Counted from the first letter of the stretch, positions 43,900-54,018 are shown. The stretch is 64,000 nucleotides of DNA from Thermoanaerobacterium aotearoense (GCF_009905255.1 NZ_CP047602.1:496001-560000), one strand, 5' to 3'. A program made the numbers and translations. The notes: generated from the letters alone by a model not told the origin.

Positions 43900-44796
43900 A
43901 TGAAAAAAATCGTAGAATGTATTCCGAATTTCAGTGAAGGCAGAGATCAAAAAAAGATCGCAGCCCTTGTGGCGGAAGTAGCATCTGTAAATGGCGTTAA
44001 ATTGTTAGACTATACCATGGACAAAGACCACAATAGGTCTGTCATAACATTTTGCGGAGATGTGGATGGAATAAAAGAAGCTGCCTTTAATGTGGCTAAA
44101 AAAGCTTCAGAATTGATCGACATGAGGCATCATAAAGGACAGCATCCAAGAGTTGGGGCTTTAGACGTTTTGCCATTTGTGCCTCTTAAGAATGTAACTA
44201 TGGATGAATGTGTAGCGATAGCAAAAGATGTAGGAAGGCGCATAGGAGAAGAACTTAAAATACCTGTGTATCTTTATGAAGAAGCTCAGGAAAACCCATC
44301 AAGGAAAAATCTTGAAGATATAAGGAGAGGTGGATATGAAGGCTTTTTTGAAAAAATAAAAATGCCTGATTGGGCTCCTGATTACGGACCGCATGTGATG
44401 AACGAAAAAAGCGGTGTAACTGTTGTAGGTGCCAGAAATTTTCTGATAGCTTTTAATGTAAATTTAGGTACAACTAACATAGACATTGCAAAGAAAATAG
44501 CAAAGGCAATAAGACATTCTTCAGGAGGTTTCAGATACTTAAAGGCGATGGGAGTAGATTTGAAGGAGAGAAATGTTGTGCAAGTTTCAATGAATTTCAC
44601 AAATTACGAGAAGACGCCATTGTATAGGGTTTTTGAAGTCATCAAAAATGAAGCATCAAGGTATGGTGTAAATATCGTTGGCAGCGAACTTATCGGACTT
44701 ATACCTGCTAAAGCGCTGTTTGACACTGCTGAGCACTATCTGATGATGGAAAACTTTAGCTATGATAAAGTAATAGAAAATAGAATTTACGAGTAG
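43900..44796 (+). CDS. Glutamate formiminotransferase
   Basis: 298 aa from ATG 43900 (GGAGG 5 bases upstream); an in-frame ATG at 43882 has no ribosome site. The sequence matches the N-terminal half of FtcD: VECIPNFSEGRDQKKI, the catalytic-loop DKDHNRSVITFCGD, and HHKGQHPRVGALDVLPFVP. It moves the formimino group from N-formimino-L-glutamate to tetrahydrofolate. The cyclodeaminase gene follows 58 bp on, so the pair carries out what the bifunctional enzyme does in animals, either in histidine degradation or in one-carbon supply. Confidence 0.92.
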   Translation: MKKIVECIPNFSEGRDQKKIAALVAEVASVNGVKLLDYTMDKDHNRSVITFCGDVDGIKEAAFNVAKKASELIDMRHHKGQHPRVGALDVLPFVPLKNVTMDECVAIAKDVGRRIGEELKIPVYLYEEAQENPSRKNLEDIRRGGYEGFFEKIKMPDWAPDYGPHVMNEKSGVTVVGARNFLIAFNVNLGTTNIDIAKKIAKAIRHSSGGFRYLKAMGVDLKERNVVQVSMNFTNYEKTPLYRVFEVIKNEASRYGVNIVGSELIGLIPAKALFDTAEHYLMMENFSYDKVIENRIYE

Positions 44797-44854
44797 GTAT
44801 TCAAGATAAGGGAAATAAGGTATAATTAAGAAAAAGGACAAAGGAGGCATATTT

Positions 44855-45490
44855 ATGTTGGTAAACGAAACTTTAGAAGAGTATGTAAAAGATGTATCGT
44901 CTTCAAAGCCTGCACCTGGCGGTGGAAGTGTATCTGCTCTTGTTGCAAGCTTAGGTGTGGCGTTGTCGTCAATGGTCTACAATCTTACAATTGGCAGAAA
45001 GTTCTACGATGAGTACGACAGCGATATAAAAGACGAGATTGAAAGCGGACTTAAAATATGCGAAAGGCTTATATCAGAGTTAATGCCTTTAGTAGATGAG
45101 GATAAAAAAGCGTACGAAGATGTCATAAAAGCCATCAAAATGCCTAAAAATACTGATGAAGAAAAGGCTTTAAGAAGTCAAAAATTAGATGAAGCTTATT
45201 TGAAAGCGATAAATGTGCCACTTAAGTTAGCAAGGCTTTTAAGCGAAGGCTTTGCACCTACTTTGCTTATTGCTCAGTATGGCAATCCAAATGCAATATC
45301 AGATGCGGCAGTTGGTGCGCTGCTTTTATTCGCAGGGCTTCAAAGCGCCTATATAAACGTAAAAGTAAATGCTAAATTTTTGAAAGATAAATCATTGGCA
45401 GACAGCGCCGTTGAAGAATGTGAGAGTTTGATAAAAAGGTATGAACCTGTAAAAGACGAAATACTTAATACTTCCATAAAAAATTTGTGA
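44855..45490 (+). CDS. Formiminotetrahydrofolate cyclodeaminase
   Basis: 211 aa, helical. The family blocks KPAPGGGSVSALVASLGVAL and MVYNLTIGRK are present, with an Asp/Glu-rich DEDKKAYEDVIKA segment and a NPNAISDAAVGALLL C-terminal block. It converts 5-formimino-THF to 5,10-methenyl-THF and ammonia. The CAAAGGAGG site precedes ATG 44855. A TATAAT near 44820 suggests it also has a promoter of its own. Confidence 0.92.
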   Translation: MLVNETLEEYVKDVSSSKPAPGGGSVSALVASLGVALSSMVYNLTIGRKFYDEYDSDIKDEIESGLKICERLISELMPLVDEDKKAYEDVIKAIKMPKNTDEEKALRSQKLDEAYLKAINVPLKLARLLSEGFAPTLLIAQYGNPNAISDAAVGALLLFAGLQSAYINVKVNAKFLKDKSLADSAVEECESLIKRYEPVKDEILNTSIKNL

Positions 45491-45588
45491 TAGATAAGGT
45501 TTAAATGTAAATGTATTAAAAGGTGAGAAAGAGAGAGAAAATAAGAGAAAATGCCATATAATTTCATGATACAAGCGTAGGAATAGTG

Positions 45589-45617
45589 TTGTACATAACC
45601 ATTGTTAGAATTATAAT
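45589..45617 (+). promoter_or_regulatory. Sigma-A promoter of the nucleoside operon
   Basis: TTGTAC (45589-45594), 17 bp, TATAAT (45612-45617). Confidence 0.65.
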
Positions 45618-45618
45618 G

Positions 45619-45636
45619 TTGTTAGATGTCAGACAA
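45619..45636 (+). promoter_or_regulatory. Candidate GntR-type operator over the start site
   Basis: TTGTTAGATGTCAGACAA, an imperfect palindrome (6 of 9 pairs) with the TTGT...GACAA form common to GntR/HutC operators. It covers the predicted start of transcription, right for a repressor. The GntR gene of the same operon (50321) is the natural candidate. Confidence 0.5.
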
Positions 45637-45697
45637 CAGACGGAAATTGAAAAGCTAAATATTAGAAAAACGATATCAAAAATAGGAGGATGAAGTA

Positions 45698-46756
45698 ATG
45701 AAAAAATTACGTGCAGTTCTTTCATTAATGCTGGCATTTGTTTTGACTTTATCACTTTTATCAGGATGTTCTTCAGCTACAAAACAACAACAGTCATCAC
45801 AATCAAATAATACGACTCAAAATGCGAAGAACAAAGATTTTAAAGTAGGTCTTGTAACAGACGTTGGCGGTATAAATGACCACAGCTTCAACCAATTGGC
45901 ATATCAAGGGCTTGAAAAAGCTAAAAGTGAGCTTGGTGTTACAGCTAACTTTATTCAATCTAAACAACAGACAGACTACGTCACAAATCTTACACAATTT
46001 GCTCAGCAAAAGTACAATTTAGTAATAGCTGTAGGATTCCTTATGAAAGATGCAGTTGAACAAGTATCAAAAGAATTTCCTGATACGAAGTTCTTGATCA
46101 TCGACTCAGATATTACTGATAGACCTAATGTTGCGTCTGCTACATTTAAGACAGAGCAGTGCGGATACTTAGTAGGTGTAATGGCAGGTCTTATGGAAAA
46201 AGAAAAGAATTCAAAGCTTAATGATCAAAACGTCGTTGGCGTTGTAGGAGGAATGCAGATTCCACCTGTTGACAGCTACATTGCAGGTTTCCAACAAGGC
46301 GTAAAAGCTGTAAATCCTGATACAAAGGTACTTGTAAGCTACACAGGAAACTTCAACGACCCAGCATCAGGAAAGCAGATGGCTTTGACACAAATAAGCC
46401 AAGGAGCAGATATAGTATTCCATGTTGCAGGACAAACTGGTGATGGTGTTATAAATGCTGCTAAAGAAAAGAATGTATACGCAATAGGTGTTGACGCAGA
46501 CCAAAATTACATGGCTCCTGATACAGTTATGACATCAGCACTTAAAAAAGTTGATGTTGCAACATTTGAAACTATAAAGAATGCTCTTAACAACAACTTT
46601 AAGAGTGGTCTCGTGTACTTTGACTTAGCAAATGATGGTGTCGGTTATGCTAAGCCGATAAAAGATGTTCCACAATCTATAATTGATAAAGTTAATGAAT
46701 ATGCTAATAAGATAAAAGACGGTACGATAAAAGTTTCAGATCAAGTACAGAAATAA
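45698..46756 (+). CDS. BMP-family nucleoside-binding lipoprotein
   Basis: 352 aa. A lipoprotein signal ends at Cys24 (LLSGC). The mature protein is a BMP/PnrA-type ABC substrate-binding domain, with KVGLVTDVGGINDHSFNQLAYQG near the start and DADQN and KKVDVATFETI further on. It binds purine or pyrimidine nucleosides outside the membrane, as in the NupN/PnrA family. It heads a nucleoside transport and breakdown operon. A GGAGG site precedes ATG 45698. Confidence 0.92.
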   Translation: MKKLRAVLSLMLAFVLTLSLLSGCSSATKQQQSSQSNNTTQNAKNKDFKVGLVTDVGGINDHSFNQLAYQGLEKAKSELGVTANFIQSKQQTDYVTNLTQFAQQKYNLVIAVGFLMKDAVEQVSKEFPDTKFLIIDSDITDRPNVASATFKTEQCGYLVGVMAGLMEKEKNSKLNDQNVVGVVGGMQIPPVDSYIAGFQQGVKAVNPDTKVLVSYTGNFNDPASGKQMALTQISQGADIVFHVAGQTGDGVINAAKEKNVYAIGVDADQNYMAPDTVMTSALKKVDVATFETIKNALNNNFKSGLVYFDLANDGVGYAKPIKDVPQSIIDKVNEYANKIKDGTIKVSDQVQK

Positions 46757-46766
46757 TGGCTAACTT

Positions 46767-46794
46767 AGGGGCTGACAGAGTTCAGCCCCTTTTT
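46767..46794 (+). terminator. Partial terminator between binding protein and ATPase
   Basis: AGGGGCTGA / CAGAGT / TCAGCCCCT with TTTTT. It directly precedes the ATPase ribosome site, so it likely trims or stabilises the mRNA and gives more binding protein than transporter. Confidence 0.7.
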
Positions 46795-46807
46795 AGGAGG
46801 TATGTTA

Positions 46808-48334
46808 ATGAGTGCATTATTAGAAGTTAAAAATATTACAAAAATATTTCCTAAGGTTAGGGCAAATGATGGTGTCAATCTAACTGTAGAAGAAGGAGAA
46901 ATCCACGCCATCTTAGGTGAAAATGGTGCAGGCAAATCTACTTTGATGAATATTATTTATGGATTGTATAAACCTGACTCTGGCGAATTGAAGCTAAGTG
47001 GTGAAACTTTAAATCTAAGTGGTCCCCATGAAGCTATAGAGAAAGGCATTGGAATGGTTCACCAGCATTTCATGCTGATACCGGTTTTGACTGTTGCAGA
47101 AAATATAGTCCTTGGTGCTGAACCTGGTGGCATTCCTTACAACAAGAAGAAAGCCAATGAATTGATTCGAGAAATATCAAAAAACTATCATCTTGAAATC
47201 GATCCAGATGCAAAAGTGAAAGATTTATCAGTTGGACTTCAACAGAGGGTAGAGATATTAAAAGCATTCTACAGACATGCTAAGCTTCTGATTTTAGATG
47301 AGCCTACTGCTATGCTTACTCCACAGGAAACGGAAGAACTGTTTGGAATAATGAGGAGATTAAAAGAACAGGGCATTTCTATCATATTCATCAGCCATAA
47401 GCTGGATGAGGTTAAAGAGATTTCTGATAAAGTTACAGTAATGAGAAGGGGTAAGACGGTAGGCACTCTGAATACAAAAGATACAAATGAGCAAGAATTG
47501 GCCAATTTGATGGTAGGAAGGGAAGTCGTCCTAAGAGTAGACAAATCAGAATACAAACCGGGCGATGTAGTGCTTTCAGTAAAGGATTTGACTGTTTTAG
47601 ATGAGCAAAACATTGAAAAAGTGAAAAACGTAAGCTTTGAAATAAGAAGCGGAGAGATATTTGGACTGGCAGGCATTGATGGAAACGGACAGACAGAGCT
47701 TATTGAGGCTTTGATGGGTCTTAGACAGATTAAATCAGGTGTCATCAAATATCAAAATAGCGACATTGAAAAATTGCCTACGAGGGAAAGGTACAAGCTT
47801 GGCATATCTTATATTCCTCAAGATAGACAGCAGGAAGGGCTTATCATGAAGTTTAGCATTGCAGACAATTTGATATTAAAAGAATACAAAGATAGCCGTT
47901 ATTCGAAGAATGGTGTCATACAGTATAAAAAGGTATTTGAAAATGCATCGAAAAAGGTTGAAGAATACGACATAAGGCCTACTGATTATACTCTTTTAGC
48001 AGGCAACCTTTCAGGTGGCAACCAGCAGAAGATAATCCTTGCAAGGGAAGTCGGTTCAAATCCAAAGCTTTTGATAGCTGTTCAGCCTACAAGAGGAATG
48101 GATGTTGGTGCTATTGAATACATCCACAAAAAGCTTTTAGAGCTTAGAGATGGAGGTTCAGCGATACTGCTTGTTTCATTAGAATTAGAGGAGATAATGT
48201 CGTTGTCTGACAGAATCGGAGTAATCCATAATGGTGTAATAATGGATATATTGGATGGCAAGTCTGCTACAAGGGAAAAAATTGGACTGCTTATGGCAGG
48301 TTCTCAAATTGACTCAAAGGAAGTCGAGGTGTGA
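46808..48334 (+). CDS. Nucleoside ABC transporter ATPase (NupO type, two ABC domains)
   Basis: 508 aa from ATG 46808; ATG 46802 is only one base after the GGAGG site. Two ATPase modules: the first with GENGAGKST and a LSVGLQQRVEI signature, the second with GLAGIDGNGQTELIEAL and LSGGNQQKIILAREV. Duplicated ABC proteins of this type serve sugar (RbsA/MglA) and nucleoside (NupO/YufO) importers. The BMP partner makes nucleosides the substrate. Confidence 0.92.
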   Translation: MSALLEVKNITKIFPKVRANDGVNLTVEEGEIHAILGENGAGKSTLMNIIYGLYKPDSGELKLSGETLNLSGPHEAIEKGIGMVHQHFMLIPVLTVAENIVLGAEPGGIPYNKKKANELIREISKNYHLEIDPDAKVKDLSVGLQQRVEILKAFYRHAKLLILDEPTAMLTPQETEELFGIMRRLKEQGISIIFISHKLDEVKEISDKVTVMRRGKTVGTLNTKDTNEQELANLMVGREVVLRVDKSEYKPGDVVLSVKDLTVLDEQNIEKVKNVSFEIRSGEIFGLAGIDGNGQTELIEALMGLRQIKSGVIKYQNSDIEKLPTRERYKLGISYIPQDRQQEGLIMKFSIADNLILKEYKDSRYSKNGVIQYKKVFENASKKVEEYDIRPTDYTLLAGNLSGGNQQKIILAREVGSNPKLLIAVQPTRGMDVGAIEYIHKKLLELRDGGSAILLVSLELEEIMSLSDRIGVIHNGVIMDILDGKSATREKIGLLMAGSQIDSKEVEV

Positions 48335-48336
48335 TC

Positions 48337-49392
48337 ATGAGTAAAGTGTTAAAAAGCATTTATATGCCAATATTAGCTGTTGTAATTGCAATCATTATTG
48401 GTTCTATAATAATGTTGGCTACAGGTTTTAATCCAGTAGCTGCGTACGCGTCACTATTTATAGGTGCATTTGGAACACTACCAAATATAGCAAATACACT
48501 TGCAAATGCTGTCCCGCTTATCATAACAGGTCTTGGCGTTGCAATAGCATTTAATGCAGGACTTTTCAATATAGGTGCTGAGGGACAGTATTGGATTGGC
48601 GCTATTGTAGGCACATGGATAGGCTATTCATTTAAAGGGCTTCCATGGTACATCCATATACCTCTTGCACTTATTGCTGCAATGATCGCTGGAGGATTGT
48701 GGGGAGGAATAATTCCTGGATTTGCTAAAGCATATACTGGCGCACATGAAGTCATTACGACTATGATGATGAGCTATGTAGCGATTTATTTTAGCCATTA
48801 CCTATTAGAGTTTGGACCAATGATGGAAAAAGGTTCTGTGCCTCAATCACCGCTTATCAGAGATTCTGCTGTGATACCTACCATCGTGCCAAACACGCAA
48901 TTGTCTTATGGCATAGTTATAGCCTTGGTTGCAGCCCTTTTCGTCTACTGGCTTATGTATAAGACTGTCTGGGGATATGAGATGAGAGCCGTAGGGTTTA
49001 ACCAGAGAGCATCAAAATACGCTGGAATGAATGTCCCTTTTAATATAGTTTTGTCATTGAGTTTAAGCGGCATATTTGCAGGTCTTGCAGGAGCAGTCCA
49101 GATTTTAGGCGTTCAGCATAGGCTTTACGATAGCTTCACATCAGGATATGGATATACGGCAATAGTTGTAGCACTGTTGGCAAAAAACAATCCTATCGGC
49201 GTCGTATTTTCGGCTCTTTTGTTTGCTGCACTTGGAACAGGTTCCCAATACATGCAGCTTAATGCACAGGTGCCTGGTCAGTTAACAGATGTTATAACAG
49301 GTCTTATCATATTCTTTGTTGCTGCAGACAAGATCATTGAATTATTTAAAACCATGTTTAAGAAGCAGAAAAAGGAGGAGTTAGCATCATGA
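48337..49392 (+). CDS. Nucleoside ABC transporter permease (NupP type)
   Basis: 351 aa from ATG 48337 (GAGG 7 bases upstream). About ten helices of the BPD_transp_2/RbsC class, with the block GLGVAIAFNAGLFNIGAEGQYWIGA and the inner-loop EMRAVGFNQRASKYAGMNV. Pairs with the next permease to form the channel. It overlaps the following gene by 4 bp. Confidence 0.9.
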   Translation: MSKVLKSIYMPILAVVIAIIIGSIIMLATGFNPVAAYASLFIGAFGTLPNIANTLANAVPLIITGLGVAIAFNAGLFNIGAEGQYWIGAIVGTWIGYSFKGLPWYIHIPLALIAAMIAGGLWGGIIPGFAKAYTGAHEVITTMMMSYVAIYFSHYLLEFGPMMEKGSVPQSPLIRDSAVIPTIVPNTQLSYGIVIALVAALFVYWLMYKTVWGYEMRAVGFNQRASKYAGMNVPFNIVLSLSLSGIFAGLAGAVQILGVQHRLYDSFTSGYGYTAIVVALLAKNNPIGVVFSALLFAALGTGSQYMQLNAQVPGQLTDVITGLIIFFVAADKIIELFKTMFKKQKKEELAS

Positions 49393-50312
49393 AAGAGATT
49401 TTATTAAATCCTCAGTTGTGGTCGGCAACCCTTGCAATGGCAACACCATTGGCGCTGCCAGCCCTTGGAGGAACTTTTTCTGAGAGATCTGGCGTCGTAA
49501 ATATTGCTATGGAAGGTATAATGCTTATTGCGGCTTTTTTTGCTGTACTATTTGCCCATCTTACAGGAAGCGCATGGCTTGGCTTGTTAGGTGCGGTAAT
49601 AGTCGGCATGATAGTTGCTGTGATATTTGCTTGGGCTGCAGTAACACTTACTGCTGATCAGGTCATTCTCGGTATGGCAATAAATATATTTGCATCGGGA
49701 TTTACAGCGTATCTTTTGAATACAATTTTTGGATTTAGCGGTACGCCTACAGATACGCCCATGCTTCCAAATATAGATATTCCGATTATTAAGAATATAC
49801 CATTTATAGGACAGATATTAAGCGGCAACAGCGTCATAGTGTATTTAATGATAATATTGATATTTGCTTCAGATTACTTCTTATTCCACACTAATCTCGG
49901 CTTAAGGATAAGGGCAGTTGGAGAAAATCCTGAAGCGGCTGAAACTGCAGGAATCAATGTAATAAAGTTAAGGTATTTGGGAGTTGCTTTAAGTGGCCTT
50001 TTCTCGGCAATAGGCGGTGCATATCTCTCAATAGGCCTTTTAAACAGCTTCAGCACAGACATGTCCAGTGGCAGAGGTTACATCGCTTTGGCAGCTATGA
50101 TATTTGGTAAATGGACGCCTTTTGGTTCTTTTGGCGCAGCTTTGCTTTTTGGCTTTGCTACTGCTTTGAGCATGCAGCTTCAAAACAGTGCCTTGTCAAA
50201 AAATATAATCATGATGCTTCCATATATTCTCACAGTTTTGGCTCTTGTAGGTGTTGGCGGCAAGAGTGTACCACCTGCGGCAGATGGCGTTCCGTATACT
50301 CCTAAGAAATGA
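49389..50312 (+). CDS. Nucleoside ABC transporter permease (NupQ type)
   Basis: 307 aa, about eight to ten helices. The start ALPALGGTFSERSGVVNIAMEG and the inner loop LRIRAVGENPEAAETAGINV are the family's hallmarks. The AAAGGAGGAG site overlaps the end of the first permease. It is the second half of the heterodimeric channel. Confidence 0.9.
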   Translation: MKEILLNPQLWSATLAMATPLALPALGGTFSERSGVVNIAMEGIMLIAAFFAVLFAHLTGSAWLGLLGAVIVGMIVAVIFAWAAVTLTADQVILGMAINIFASGFTAYLLNTIFGFSGTPTDTPMLPNIDIPIIKNIPFIGQILSGNSVIVYLMIILIFASDYFLFHTNLGLRIRAVGENPEAAETAGINVIKLRYLGVALSGLFSAIGGAYLSIGLLNSFSTDMSSGRGYIALAAMIFGKWTPFGSFGAALLFGFATALSMQLQNSALSKNIIMMLPYILTVLALVGVGGKSVPPAADGVPYTPKK

Positions 50313-50320
50313 GGATCAAT

Positions 50321-51043
50321 ATGTTAGTGCCTGACAAAAAGCCACTTTATGAATTAGCCTTAAACAAGATGGAGGAGCTTATTAAGACTGGCGTATGGAA
50401 GGAAGGCATGAAACTTCCTTCTGAAGCTTCTCTATCGAAAGAATTTGGAATAAGCAGAGCTACACTCAGGGAAGCTATGAGAATAATGGAAGATGAAGGC
50501 CTTATAATGAAACAGCAAGGCGTTGGGACATTTGTCAGAAAAAAGCCGATAATTAGAAGTGGGCTTGAGGAGCTTTTTAGCGTCACGTCCCTTATTAAAA
50601 GGCAGGGGATGAAGCCTGGCACGAAGGACTTTACTTTCTACAAATTGCCTGCTTTAGAAAGCGAAGCAGAGAAATTAAAACTAAATCCTGGCGAAGAAAT
50701 TTACAAAGTTGAAAGGGTAAGGACTGCTGATGGTATACCTGTTGTCTACTGTGTAGACAGATTGCCGCATAAAATAGTAGGAGATAATTTTAACGGTTTT
50801 GAGGAATCTATGTTTACTTTTTTGGAAAAAGAGCACAGCATAAAGATAACGTACGCTGTATCAAGTATTAAAGTCGTAAAAAATGATGTGATATTGGAGA
50901 AAAAGCTTAATATAGGGAAAAATGGTTCGGTTTTGCTTTTAGAGCAAATACACTACGATGAAAACAATAGGCCGATTCTTTTCTCATCAAATTATTTTAA
51001 TGCGGATAAGTTTGACTTTTACGTCATCAGGAAGCGGGACTGA
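50321..51043 (+). CDS. GntR-family (HutC/UTRA) transcriptional regulator
   Basis: 240 aa from ATG 50321 (GAGGATCAAT before it); ATG 50309 overlaps the permease stop and lacks a ribosome site. The winged HTH is at 1-70 (LPSEASLSKEFGISRATLREAM), followed by a UTRA effector domain (about 90-240, KVERVRTADGIPVVYCVDRLP). It lies inside the nucleoside operon, so it probably senses a nucleoside or sugar phosphate and represses the operon by binding at 45619-45636. Confidence 0.88.
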   Translation: MLVPDKKPLYELALNKMEELIKTGVWKEGMKLPSEASLSKEFGISRATLREAMRIMEDEGLIMKQQGVGTFVRKKPIIRSGLEELFSVTSLIKRQGMKPGTKDFTFYKLPALESEAEKLKLNPGEEIYKVERVRTADGIPVVYCVDRLPHKIVGDNFNGFEESMFTFLEKEHSIKITYAVSSIKVVKNDVILEKKLNIGKNGSVLLLEQIHYDENNRPILFSSNYFNADKFDFYVIRKRD

Positions 51044-51057
51044 TGGGAGGTATGATG

Positions 51058-51453
51058 ATGGATTACGAAAAGTTGTTGGAGGCTGCAAAAGAGGTGAGGG
51101 AAAGTGCTTATGCACCATATTCTAAATTTAAAGTTGGAGCCTGCGTTGTAACAAAAAACGGGAAGATCTACAAAGGATGCAATATCGAAAATTCTTCATA
51201 TGGACTCACTAATTGTGCCGAAAGAACTGCACTTTTTAGTGCTTACGCAAATGGAGATAGAGAGATAGAGGCGATTGCAGTTGTAGCTGATACAGATGGA
51301 CCTGTCTCACCTTGTGGCGCATGCAGACAGGTCATGTACGAGTTAGGTGGAGAAGACATGACGGTTATCTTGGGAAACATGAAGGGAGATTTTGTAGTAA
51401 AAAAAGCAAAAGATCTTCTGCCGTATGCATTTTCTCTGAAAGATGAAAAATAA
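51058..51453 (+). CDS. cdd: Cytidine deaminase
   Basis: 131 aa from ATG 51058, the third of three ATGs and the only one spaced correctly (7) from GGGAGG. Zinc site complete: C53-A-E55 with the catalytic Glu, and P85-C86-G-A-C89. It turns cytidine and deoxycytidine into uridine and deoxyuridine. The small homotetrameric form is expected for this length. Feeds the phosphorylase encoded two genes later. Confidence 0.95.
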   Translation: MDYEKLLEAAKEVRESAYAPYSKFKVGACVVTKNGKIYKGCNIENSSYGLTNCAERTALFSAYANGDREIEAIAVVADTDGPVSPCGACRQVMYELGGEDMTVILGNMKGDFVVKKAKDLLPYAFSLKDEK

Positions 51454-51511
51454 TATTCGTGATATTTATTTGATATTATTTGTTGAGGGCATTATTGATA
51501 GAGGTGATTAA

Positions 51512-52681
51512 ATGGTAAACAGAGTTTTACTTATTGTATTAGATAGCGTTGGAGCTGGTGAAGCGCCAGATGCGCATAAATATGGTGATGTAGGCTCAAA
51601 CACTCTTGGACACATATGCGATGTGACAGGTATTAGGCTTCCTAATTTAGGCAAATTAGGGCTTGGTAACATACTGCCGCTTAAAAGTGTAGATGCTGAT
51701 AAGTCTGCGATAGGTGCTTATGGGAAGATGCAAGAACATTCAGCAGGAAAAGACACGACGACGGGGCATTGGGAAATAGCAGGCCTTTGGATAGATAAGG
51801 CTTTTCCTACATTTCCAAATGGATTTCCTGATGAAGTGATAAGCAAGTTTGAAGAGAGAATAGGCAGAAAAGTTATAGGAAATAAGCCTGCATCGGGGAC
51901 AGAGATAATAGAAGAATTGGGAGAAGAGCATGTAAAAACTGGTTATCCGATAGTTTATACATCGGCGGACAGCGTTTTCCAAATTGCTGCCCATGAAGGC
52001 GTTATACCTTTAGATGAACTTTACAGGATGTGTGAGATAGCCAGAGAAATACTGACAGGTGACTATGCAGTAGGCAGAGTCATAGCAAGGCCTTTTGTTG
52101 GGGAAGCTGGGAATTTTGTTAGAACGGAAAACAGAAGGGACTTTTCCTTAAAGCCATTTAGCCCTACTATATTGGATAAGTTAAAAGACGCGGGGCACGA
52201 GGTTTTTGCGATAGGAAAGATTGAAGATATTTTTGCGGGATGCGGTATAACAGGGAAGGACCATTCTACAAATAACAAAGATGGTATAATAGCGACTTTA
52301 AATGCTTTGGATAAAGTCAAAGAAGGGCTTATTTTCACAAATTTAGTTGATTTTGATATGCTTTATGGGCATAGAAACAATCCTTACGGATACGCAGATG
52401 CCCTAAAATATTTTGATGACCATCTTCCTGAAATAGTCTCAAAGCTTAAAGATGATGATTTGCTTATTATTACAGCAGATCATGGAAATGATCCTACAAC
52501 GGCCAGCACAGATCATTCAAGAGAGTACGTGCCGCTTTTGGTGTACAACCGCAGATTTACACATGGTAAAGATTTAGGCATAAGACAGACATTTTCTGAT
52601 ATTGCTGCAACAATAGCGGAAATATTTAATGTTGATGGTACTGGTCATGGAACTTCATTTCTTAGTGAATTGCCATTTTGA
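51512..52681 (+). CDS. deoB: Phosphopentomutase
   Basis: 389 aa. The alkaline-phosphatase-fold start [16 protein letters not shown] has the first metal aspartate; [10 protein letters not shown] contains the phosphate-accepting threonine; later metal ligands appear in [11 protein letters not shown] and TADHGNDPT. It interconverts (deoxy)ribose-1- and 5-phosphate, linking nucleoside phosphorolysis to the pentose phosphate pathway. ATG 51512 has a GAGGTG site. Confidence 0.95.
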   Translation: MVNRVLLIVLDSVGAGEAPDAHKYGDVGSNTLGHICDVTGIRLPNLGKLGLGNILPLKSVDADKSAIGAYGKMQEHSAGKDTTTGHWEIAGLWIDKAFPTFPNGFPDEVISKFEERIGRKVIGNKPASGTEIIEELGEEHVKTGYPIVYTSADSVFQIAAHEGVIPLDELYRMCEIAREILTGDYAVGRVIARPFVGEAGNFVRTENRRDFSLKPFSPTILDKLKDAGHEVFAIGKIEDIFAGCGITGKDHSTNNKDGIIATLNALDKVKEGLIFTNLVDFDMLYGHRNNPYGYADALKYFDDHLPEIVSKLKDDDLLIITADHGNDPTTASTDHSREYVPLLVYNRRFTHGKDLGIRQTFSDIAATIAEIFNVDGTGHGTSFLSELPF

Positions 52682-52696
52682 TAAGGAGGATCTTTT

Positions 52697-53992
52697 ATGA
52701 GAATGTACGACCTTATAATGAAAAAGAGGGATGGAGGCACTTTTACAAAAGATGAGATAGATTTTATCATATCTTCATATACAAAAGACTATATACCTGA
52801 TTATCAGATGAGCGCTCTTTTAATGGCCATATACTTTAACGGCATGACGAATGAAGAGACAGCCCACATGACAATGGCTATGGCTCATTCTGGCGATGTG
52901 CTTGATTTATCGGAAATAAAAGGGATTAAGGTAGATAAACATTCTACTGGCGGTGTTGCAGATACTACTACTTTAGTTTTGGCACCTCTCGTAGCAGCGT
53001 GCGGTGCACCTGTTGCGAAAATGTCTGGAAGGGGACTGGGGCATACTGGTGGTACGATAGATAAGCTTGAATCGATACCGGGCATGAGGGTTGAACTAAG
53101 TGAACAAGAATTTATAGACAATGTGAATAAATACGGCATAGCTGTCGTAGGGCAATCCAGCAATCTGACGCCGGCCGATAAGAAGCTTTACGCTTTAAGA
53201 GATGTAACTGCCACAGTCGATTCGATACCACTTATAGCAAGCTCTATAATGAGCAAGAAGATTGCGTCTGGTGCTGATGGAATTGTGCTGGATGTAAAAG
53301 TGGGCCGCGGTGCCTTTATGAAGGACATAGAAAGCGCCAAAAAGCTTGCAAATCTCATGGTTGAGATAGGCAATTCCGTTGGAAGAAAGACAGTGGCACA
53401 CGTTACAAATATGGATGAGCCATTGGGACTTGCTATTGGCAATTCATTGGAGGTAGTAGAAGCTATTGATGTTTTAAAAGGAAATGGTTCGAAGGACCTT
53501 ATCGATGTGTGCATGGTTTTAGGTGCTGATATGCTTACAATTGCTGGTGTTGCAAAAGACACCGATGAAGCAAAGATGATGATGGAAGAAGCTTTGACAA
53601 GTGGAAAGGCTTTGCAAAAATTTAGGGAATTCATAAAAGCTCAAGGTGGAGATGAAAGGATAGTAGATGATCTTTCATTGCTGCCACAGGCTAAATACGT
53701 TGAACCGTGGATTGCTGATGAAGATTTGTATATAAAAGATTTGTACGCATTAGATTTAGGGCTTATAGCTATGAGATTAGGTGCTGGAAGATCTACAAAA
53801 GAAGACACCATAGATCTATCGGTTGGTATAATGTTAGGCGGAAAAATAGGCGACTTTATAAAGAAAGGCCAACCTATCGCTACAGTATATGCTAATGATA
53901 AAAACAAACTGGATTGGGCGATGAATGAAATCAAAAAATATATATTAGTATCTGATCAATATGTGGAAAGGCCTCAATTGATTTACATGTAA
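52697..53992 (+). CDS. pdp: Pyrimidine-nucleoside phosphorylase
   Basis: 431 aa, of the Pdp/DeoA family. Blocks present: MRMYDLIMKKRDGG, the phosphate-binding KHSTGGVAD, the signature SGRGLGHTGGTIDKLES, and a C-terminal barrel-sandwich domain. Splits uridine and thymidine into base and ribose-1-phosphate, which DeoB then converts. AGGAGG precedes ATG 52697. It closes the nucleoside operon with a terminator. Confidence 0.94.
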   Translation: MRMYDLIMKKRDGGTFTKDEIDFIISSYTKDYIPDYQMSALLMAIYFNGMTNEETAHMTMAMAHSGDVLDLSEIKGIKVDKHSTGGVADTTTLVLAPLVAACGAPVAKMSGRGLGHTGGTIDKLESIPGMRVELSEQEFIDNVNKYGIAVVGQSSNLTPADKKLYALRDVTATVDSIPLIASSIMSKKIASGADGIVLDVKVGRGAFMKDIESAKKLANLMVEIGNSVGRKTVAHVTNMDEPLGLAIGNSLEVVEAIDVLKGNGSKDLIDVCMVLGADMLTIAGVAKDTDEAKMMMEEALTSGKALQKFREFIKAQGGDERIVDDLSLLPQAKYVEPWIADEDLYIKDLYALDLGLIAMRLGAGRSTKEDTIDLSVGIMLGGKIGDFIKKGQPIATVYANDKNKLDWAMNEIKKYILVSDQYVERPQLIYM

Positions 53993-54018
53993 AATTCCTC
54001 AATGAGGAATTTTTTTTT
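53991..54018 (+). terminator. Terminator of the nucleoside operon
   Basis: AAAATTCCTC / AAT / GAGGAATTTT with a T run. Confidence 0.82.
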
